Shown here: positions 12,761 through 18,412 of the stretch, piece after piece
How the letters are laid out: every line of letters begins with the position of its first letter
Position numbering within the stretch: position 1 is the stretch's first letter
NCBI GenBank assembly: GCA_910579115.1
Contig: CAJTSO010000024.1
Coordinates: 7,111 to 25,522 of the forward strand
Direction: 5' to 3'
Length of the DNA stretch: 18,412 nt
DNA from: an uncultured Selenomonadaceae bacterium
GTDB taxonomy: Bacteria; Bacillota; Negativicutes; Selenomonadales; Selenomonadaceae
Made by a program: the position numbers and the translations under genes
Notes under the pieces: generated by a model
Databases searched by the model: none
Seen by the model: only the letters and a program-made list of their open reading frames with translations
What the model was told of the DNA's origin: nothing

Positions 12761-13042
12761 TCAGCGCAGACCGGTTTTCTTTTCGTTACCGGCGTGCCCT
12801 TTGTAAGTGCGGGTCGGGGCAAACTCACCGAGCTTATGGCCGACCATGTCTTCTGTGATATAGACGGGAACATGCTTGCGACCGTCGTGAACGGCGATGG
12901 TGTGGCTTACGAAGTCCGGCAGAATTGTGGAACTGCGGGACCAGGTTTTAACGACTTTCTTGTCGTTAGCCTCATTCAGGGCCGTGATTTTTTTCATGAG
13001 GCTTTCTTCTACGAAGGGGCCTTTTTTTATAGACCTTGACAA
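12761..13042 (-). CDS. rpsS: 30S ribosomal protein S19 (TTG start)
   Basis: A 93-residue S19 of the small-subunit head, near S13 and the A-site finger bridge. MSRSIKKGPFVEESLMKKI and DFVSHTIAVHDGRKHVPVYITEDMVGHKLGEFAPTRTYKGH are the family hallmarks. The start is TTG at 13042, nine bases after GGAGG. A 51-base gap separates it from rplB; I see no convincing structure in it. Confidence 0.98.
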   Translation of the reverse strand: MSRSIKKGPFVEESLMKKITALNEANDKKVVKTWSRSSTILPDFVSHTIAVHDGRKHVPVYITEDMVGHKLGEFAPTRTYKGHAGNEKKTGLR

Positions 13043-13093
13043 GGGGTATTTCCTCCTTTCGTCCGATAGCGTGGCTACCCGGCGGCTAATAAA

Positions 13094-13924
13094 TTACTTC
13101 TGGTTGCGGCGCTTGACGATGAACTTATCAGACGGCTTCTTGTGGCGAGTCTTGGTACCCATGGCGCATTTGCCCCACTTGGTAACAGGATGCTTGCGTC
13201 CGACAGGGCTGCGGCCCTCGCCGCCGCCATGGGGATGGTCAATCGGGTTCATCGCAACGCCGCGGTTAGCCGGACGGATGCCGAGCCAGCGGGAGCGGCC
13301 TGCTTTACCGATGGTGATATTCTCATGCTCCAGGTTGCCTACCTCACCGACTACGGCGCGGCAGTTGAGGTGGATCTTTCTGAGCTCACCGGAGGGCATA
13401 CGGAGGAGGGCATAGTCGCCATCCTTTGCCATGAGCTGAGCGCTGGCTCCAGCGGAACGGATGAGCTGGGCGCCCTTGCCGATTTTGATTTCAACACAGT
13501 GGATCATGGTACCAACCGGAATGTTGACCAGCGGCAGGCAGTTGCCCGACTTGATGTCGGATTCGGGGCCGGAGTATACTTTGTCCCCCACCTTGATACC
13601 ATTCGGAGCGATGATGTAGCGTTTCTCCCCGTCCTCATACTGAACGAGAGCGATGCGGGCGCTACGGTTCGGGTCATATTCAATGGTCATAATGGTTGCA
13701 GCCATATCATCCTTCGTGCGCTTGAAGTCGATGATACGATAGCGGCGCTTGTGGCCGCCGCCCCGATGACGCACGGTGAGACGGCCCTGCTGATTGCGGC
13801 CGCCGTGCTTCTTGAGGGGCTCAAGCAGGGATTTTTCCGGCTTGTCAGTGGTGATTTCGTCGAAAGATGCGACGGTCATGAAACGACGGCCGGCAGAATA
13901 GGGTTTGAAGCTTTTAATTGCCAA
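13094..13924 (-). CDS. rplB: 50S ribosomal protein L2 (TTG start)
   Basis: A 276-residue L2, needed for subunit association and peptidyl transfer. It starts MAIKSFKPYSAGRRFMTVAS. The segment VAMNPIDHPHGGGEGR (residues 223-238) contains the conserved His230, equivalent to E. coli His229 near the peptidyl transferase centre. The tail TRHKKPSDKFIVKRRNQK is normal. The start is TTG at 13924, nine bases after AAGGAGG; no ATG nearby fits. Confidence 0.98.
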   Translation of the reverse strand: MAIKSFKPYSAGRRFMTVASFDEITTDKPEKSLLEPLKKHGGRNQQGRLTVRHRGGGHKRRYRIIDFKRTKDDMAATIMTIEYDPNRSARIALVQYEDGEKRYIIAPNGIKVGDKVYSGPESDIKSGNCLPLVNIPVGTMIHCVEIKIGKGAQLIRSAGASAQLMAKDGDYALLRMPSGELRKIHLNCRAVVGEVGNLEHENITIGKAGRSRWLGIRPANRGVAMNPIDHPHGGGEGRSPVGRKHPVTKWGKCAMGTKTRHKKPSDKFIVKRRNQK

Positions 13925-13949
13925 TTTCGCTTACCTCCTTTTCAGTATA

Positions 13950-14231
13950 TTAGGCCTGGAAGAATTCGATGGTCTCACCGGCGGCGAGACGAACTATGGC
14001 CTTTTTGTAGTCCGGGCGCTTGCCGACATTGCGGCCCATCCGGCGGGTTTTACCGATACAGTTGACAGTGTTGACGGAGACAACCTTTACGTTGAAGATG
14101 CTCTCAACAGCTGCTTTAATTTCATCTTTTGCGGCTTTTTTGGCGACTACGAAGGTGTATTTTCCTTCTTCAATCATCATCGTGGATTTCTCGGTGATGA
14201 GGGGTCGAATGATTACATCGCGTGCATCCAT
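13950..14231 (-). CDS. rplW: 50S ribosomal protein L23
   Basis: A 93-residue L23, the exit-tunnel platform for trigger factor and SRP. MDARDVIIRPLITEKSTMMI, KYTFVVAKKAAKDEIKAAVESIFNVKVVSVNTVN and the basic loop GKTRRMGRNVGKRPDYKKAIV are typical. The start is ATG at 14231, overlapping the rplD stop by one base (TAATG), with GGAGG ten bases upstream inside rplD, so it is coupled to L4 translation. Confidence 0.98.
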   Translation of the reverse strand: MDARDVIIRPLITEKSTMMIEEGKYTFVVAKKAAKDEIKAAVESIFNVKVVSVNTVNCIGKTRRMGRNVGKRPDYKKAIVRLAAGETIEFFQA

Positions 14232-14857
14232 TATGCAAGTACCTCCTCAATCTTGGCGATAGCGTCTTTGGTGATGAAGAGCTTGCCGCTGTTCAGAATG
14301 TCATAGACATTGAGGCCTTCGTTGGTAATGGCCTTAACGCCGGGGATGTTGCCGCAGGAACGCTCAATGGTGTCAGAGTCGCCGGCGGCAGTGATGAAGA
14401 GGCTCTTTTCCTCCACACCGAAGTCGGAGAGGAGCTTCACGATGGTCTTGGTTTTGTACTCTTCCATCACGAAGCTGTCAAGTACGATGAGGCTTGCCTC
14501 GTTGACCTTGTCGCTGAGGGCGCATTTGATGGCCAGGCGGCGCTGCTTGCGGGGCATACTGAAGCTGTAGGAACGGGGATGAGGTCCGAAGACGACTCCG
14601 CCGCCTTTCCACAGCGGGCTGCGGGATGAACCGCTGCGAGCGTGGCCGGTGCCTTTCTGACGCCAGGGCTTACGGCCGCCGCCGCGGACCATGGCGCGGG
14701 TCTTGGTGGCATGGGTGCCGAGGCGCTGGTTGGCCAGCTGCATTACGACGGCCTGATGAAGGAGGGCGCCGTTCACTTCCACGCCGAAAATTTCGTTATT
14801 CAATTCGATTTCGCCAACCTGATTGTGAGCGATATCATAAACTGCTACTTTTGGCAT
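14231..14857 (-). CDS. rplD: 50S ribosomal protein L4
   Basis: A 208-residue L4. Its central loop (about residues 45-100, with TKTRAMVRGGGRKPWRQKGTGHARSGSSRSPLWKGGG) reaches the tunnel constriction opposite L22. No deletion is visible in the loop. In gamma-proteobacteria L4 also represses the S10 operon; whether it does so here cannot be told. The start is ATG at 14857 with GGAGG about 12 bases upstream, a slightly long spacing. It shares one base with rplW. Confidence 0.98.
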   Translation of the reverse strand: MPKVAVYDIAHNQVGEIELNNEIFGVEVNGALLHQAVVMQLANQRLGTHATKTRAMVRGGGRKPWRQKGTGHARSGSSRSPLWKGGGVVFGPHPRSYSFSMPRKQRRLAIKCALSDKVNEASLIVLDSFVMEEYKTKTIVKLLSDFGVEEKSLFITAAGDSDTIERSCGNIPGVKAITNEGLNVYDILNSGKLFITKDAIAKIEEVLA

Positions 14858-14880
14858 AATCTAGCAAATCCTCCTTCCAA

Positions 14881-15561
14881 TTATTTTTTCTCAGCAAGCT
14901 GAGCTTTAATCTTTGCGGTACGCTTATTGGGGATGTTCGTCTCTCTTACGATGACAAATCCCTTCTTGGGGCCCGGAACGGAGCCCTTAATGAGGATGAT
15001 GTTGCGCTCGGCATCTACCCTGACAACGAAGAGGCGCTGTACGGTAGTCTTAACGCCGCCCATCTGGCCGGGGAGGCGCTTGCCCTTCAGGACGCGGCCG
15101 CCGTGACCGGAAATCATGGCGCCGGTCGAACCGGGCTCACGATGGGACTTGGAACCATGGCCCATGGGCCCGCGGGCGAAGCCGTGGCGCTTTACGGTAC
15201 CGGCAAAGCCGTGACCGCGGCTGGTTCCGGTGACATCTACGAAGTCACCCTCTTCAAATATATCAACACCGATGACATCACCGGTTTTGTACTCGCTGGC
15301 AGTTGCCTGACGGATCTCGCGGATGAACTTGACGGGCTTGACCCCGGCCTTTTCAAACTGACCCTTCAGGGGCTTGGTTAGCTTGTTTTCCTTAACATCG
15401 CCGAACCCGATCTGTACGGCATTGTATCCGTCGCTCTCTACGGTCTTGTTACGGATGACGATGTTATTGCCGGACTCCACGACCGTTACCGGGATGAGCT
15501 TGCCCTCCTCGGTAAAGATCTGGGTCATGCCCAGCTTTCTGCCTAAAATTGCTTTAGCCAT
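14881..15561 (-). CDS. rplC: 50S ribosomal protein L3 with extended C-terminus
   Basis: A 226-residue L3, an early-assembling protein whose long loop approaches the peptidyl transferase centre. MAKAILGRKLGMTQIFTEEGK starts it. The loop has the signature GHGFAGTVKRHGFARGPMGHGSKSHREPGSTG (about residues 115-146). After VPGPKKGFVIVRET, where many L3 proteins end within a few residues, it continues about 17 residues with basic NIPNKRTAKIKAQLAEKK. The start is ATG at 15561 after GAGGAGG. Confidence 0.98.
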   Translation of the reverse strand: MAKAILGRKLGMTQIFTEEGKLIPVTVVESGNNIVIRNKTVESDGYNAVQIGFGDVKENKLTKPLKGQFEKAGVKPVKFIREIRQATASEYKTGDVIGVDIFEEGDFVDVTGTSRGHGFAGTVKRHGFARGPMGHGSKSHREPGSTGAMISGHGGRVLKGKRLPGQMGGVKTTVQRLFVVRVDAERNIILIKGSVPGPKKGFVIVRETNIPNKRTAKIKAQLAEKK

Positions 15562-15575
15562 TATCCCACCTCCTC

Positions 15576-15887
15576 TTACAGTTTGATCTCGATGTCAACG
15601 CCCGCCGGGAGATCCAGGTGCATAACAGCATCAACCGTCTTGTTGCTGGGCTCGAGGATATCGATGAGGCGCTTGTGAGTGCGCATCTCGAACTGCTCGC
15701 GGGAGTCTTTGTTTACATGAGGGCTGCGGAGAATGGTGTAAACGTTCTTCTCCGTGGGGAGGGGAATGGGACCGGAGACCTGAGCCCCGGTACGGGCGGC
15801 AGTCTCAACGATCTTGGCGGCACTCTGATCCAGTGCCTTGTGGTCATAGGCCTTCAAACGGATTCTGATCTTTTTCTGTTTGGACAA
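15576..15887 (-). CDS. rpsJ: 30S ribosomal protein S10 (TTG start)
   Basis: A 103-residue S10, from the small-subunit head and also, as NusE, a transcription antitermination partner of NusB and NusG. RIRLKAYDHKALDQSAAKIVETA and SGPIPLPTEKNVYTILRSPHVNKDSREQFEMRTHKRLIDI are highly conserved. The start is TTG at 15887, eight bases after AAGGAGG. It is the first gene after the promoter at 15956-15985. Confidence 0.98.
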   Translation of the reverse strand: MSKQKKIRIRLKAYDHKALDQSAAKIVETAARTGAQVSGPIPLPTEKNVYTILRSPHVNKDSREQFEMRTHKRLIDILEPSNKTVDAVMHLDLPAGVDIEIKL

Positions 15888-15907
15888 TGTCTTTTCCTCC
15901 TTATCGC

Positions 15908-15923
15908 CCGGATTACAATCCGG
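15908..15923 (-). promoter_or_regulatory. Palindrome just upstream of the rpsJ ribosome binding site
   Basis: CCGGATT-GT-AATCCGG on the minus strand, a perfect seven-base inverted repeat that could fold as six pairs with a four-base loop. It ends five bases before AAGGAGG (15902-15896), inside the short leader expected from the promoter at 15956-15985. It might protect or gate the S10 transcript start, or be a protein site. Confidence 0.45.
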
Positions 15924-15955
15924 ACATACTCAGTGCCAGTTCCCTCGATGCCGGA

Positions 15956-15985
15956 ATTATAGTAGAGCACCGAGCCATCTGACAC
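15956..15985 (-). promoter_or_regulatory. Promoter for the S10-spc-alpha operon
   Basis: On the minus strand GTGTCA (15985-15980, four of six against TTGACA) is followed after 18 bases by an exact TATAAT (15961-15956). A start site near 15949 would give a leader of about 60 bases before rpsJ. It lies between the post-tuf hairpin and rpsJ, the expected place for a vegetative sigma promoter. The strong -10 and position make it credible despite the weak -35. Confidence 0.65.
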
Positions 15986-16015
15986 CTCATCGCAGGTATC
16001 CCAAATCCTTATTTA

Positions 16016-16037
16016 AGGGCGGCTTTTCAGCCGCCCT
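16016..16037 (-). terminator. GC-rich hairpin after tuf (attenuator or processing site)
   Basis: AGGGCGGCT-GAAA-AGCCGCCCT on the minus strand, a perfect nine-pair stem with a GNRA-type GAAA tetraloop, starting 27 bases after the tuf stop. It is followed by TAAATAAGG, not a run of U, so intrinsic termination would be inefficient. It more likely stabilises the tuf mRNA 3' end or allows partial read-through into the S10 operon. Confidence 0.6.
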
Positions 16038-16064
16038 CATCTAAGGGAAATTTTATATCAGCGA

Positions 16065-17255
<1,191 letters not shown>

Positions 17256-17306
17256 TTGGATTTTCCTCCTTAAAACTGTTTACTTTACTTTTATCTGAAT
17301 GAGGTT

Positions 17307-18412
17307 TTAGCCCCGTTTGGAAACGATTTCGTCGGAAACATTCTTCGGAACTTCATCGTAATAGGCGACTTCCATGGAGTAGTTGCCCCGGCCCTGAGTC
17401 TTGGAACGCAGGTCAGTGGAGTACCCGAACATCTCAGCCAGCGGAACGAAGCCGTTGATGACCTGAACGCCGTTTCTCGGCTCCATACTCTCAATGCGGC
17501 CCCGGCGGCTGTTGATATCGCCGATTACATCACCCATGTATTCTTCCGGAACAGTGACCTCCACCTTTACATAAGGCTCCAGGAGAACAGCGCCGGCCTT
17601 CTTGGCTCCTTCCTTAAAGGCCATGGAACCGGCAATCTTGAAAGCTGCTTCAGAGGAGTCAACCTCGTGGAAAGAGCCGTCGTAAACGGTAACCTTCACA
17701 TCCACTACCGGATAACCGGCCACAACGCCGGTTTCCATAGCCTGCTTGACTCCCGCCTCGATGGGATTGATGAATTCCTTTGGAATTGCGCCGCCCACGA
17801 CCTTGTTTTCAAAAGCGAAGCCCGCGCCCGGCTCCTGAGGCTCCAGCTTGAGCCAGCAGTGGCCGTACTGACCATGACCTCCGGACTGACGGACGAATTT
17901 ACCTTCGGCTTCAACCGTCTTGCGTATGGTCTCCCGATAGGCAACCTGCGGGTTACCAACTACACAGTCAACCTTGAATTCCCTCAGCATACGGTCAACG
18001 ATAATCTGAAGGTGAAGCTCGCCCATACCGCTGATGATAGTCTGACCGGTTTCCCCATCGGTGTGAACCCGGAAGGTGGGATCTTCTTCAGCGAGACGCT
18101 GGAGAGCCACGCCCATCTTCTCCTGGTCATCGGTGGTCTTCGGCTCAACGGCTACGGAAATAACCGGATCCGGGAACACCATAGACTCAAGGATGATGGG
18201 ATGATCCTCAGCGCAGAGGGTATCGCCGGTGGTGGTGTCCTTCAGGCCCACCGCCGCAGCGATATCGCCGGCGTAAACCTTGTCGATCTCCTTGCGGTTG
18301 TTGGCGTGCATCTGAAGAATACGGCCAATGCGCTCCTTCCGCTTCTTGACGGCATTGTACACATAGGAGCCCGCCTCCAGGGTACCGGAGTACACCCGGA
18401 AAAAGGCCAGCT
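17307..18412 (-). CDS. fusA: Elongation factor G, C-terminal half (cut by window edge)
   Basis: 367 codons of EF-G are visible, from LAFFRVYSGTL in domain II to the TAA at 17309-17307. The GTPase domain lies beyond the window. Domain II continues with YAGDIAAAVGLKDTTTGDTLC; domain III has MGELHLQIIVDRMLREF; domain IV includes GGHGQYGHCWLKLEP; domain V has EPYVKVEVTVPEEYMGDVIGDINSRRGRIESME. The full protein is about 690 residues in this family. A GTG near 18395 is an internal codon, not a start. It catalyses translocation and pairs with EF-Tu in the same transcription unit. Confidence 0.98.
   Translation of the reverse strand, partial: LAFFRVYSGTLEAGSYVYNAVKKRKERIGRILQMHANNRKEIDKVYAGDIAAAVGLKDTTTGDTLCAEDHPIILESMVFPDPVISVAVEPKTTDDQEKMGVALQRLAEEDPTFRVHTDGETGQTIISGMGELHLQIIVDRMLREFKVDCVVGNPQVAYRETIRKTVEAEGKFVRQSGGHGQYGHCWLKLEPQEPGAGFAFENKVVGGAIPKEFINPIEAGVKQAMETGVVAGYPVVDVKVTVYDGSFHEVDSSEAAFKIAGSMAFKEGAKKAGAVLLEPYVKVEVTVPEEYMGDVIGDINSRRGRIESMEPRNGVQVINGFVPLAEMFGYSTDLRSKTQGRGNYSMEVAYYDEVPKNVSDEIVSKRG

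Overview
The window is almost entirely one conserved block of translation genes, all transcribed on the minus strand (right to left). It runs from the 3' end of fusA through tuf, then S10-spc-alpha: rpsJ-rplC-rplD-rplW-rplB-rpsS-rplV-rpsC-rplP-rpmC-rpsQ-rplN-rplX-rplE-rpsN-rpsH-rplF-rplR-rpsE-rpmD-rplO-secY-adk-infA-rpmJ-rpsM-rpsK-rpsD-rpoA-rplQ. Gene order, rpsD inside the alpha cluster, zinc-type S14, zinc-lid adenylate kinase, strong AAGGAGG ribosome binding sites and frequent TTG/GTG starts point to a Firmicute. EF-Tu and S4 look most like Negativicutes to me, but that is judged from memory of the families, not from a search.

Layout. 1-152: an inverted repeat and a strong minus-strand terminator. 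153-680: a minus-strand HTH-like protein of a Clostridia/Negativicutes accessory family. 681-1444: about 760 bases with no intact gene, more AT-rich than the operon. It holds two long hairpins (955-1004, 1199-1245), a decayed copy of the first (1052-1087) just before what looks like the broken 5' end of an AAA_14/DUF4143 ATPase gene (1093-1251, plus strand), and the terminator of the ribosomal operon (1341-1387). 1445-15887: the S10-spc-alpha cluster with gaps of 0-76 bases and several stop/start overlaps. 15888-16064: a hairpin after tuf, a promoter with an exact TATAAT, and a palindrome beside the rpsJ ribosome binding site. 16065-18412: tuf and partial fusA.

Together these genes build both ribosomal subunits and supply two elongation factors, IF1, the RNA polymerase alpha subunit, the SecY translocon channel and adenylate kinase. 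Two points depart from the textbook cluster: map (methionine aminopeptidase), usually between adk and infA, is missing, and 11 of the 31 complete operon genes start with TTG or GTG. Four starts (rpsQ, rplX, rpsN, rplR) are placed downstream of the longest open frame because the Shine-Dalgarno spacing and family N-termini require it. I see no new multi-gene system; the novelty is confined to the 681-1444 intergenic region.
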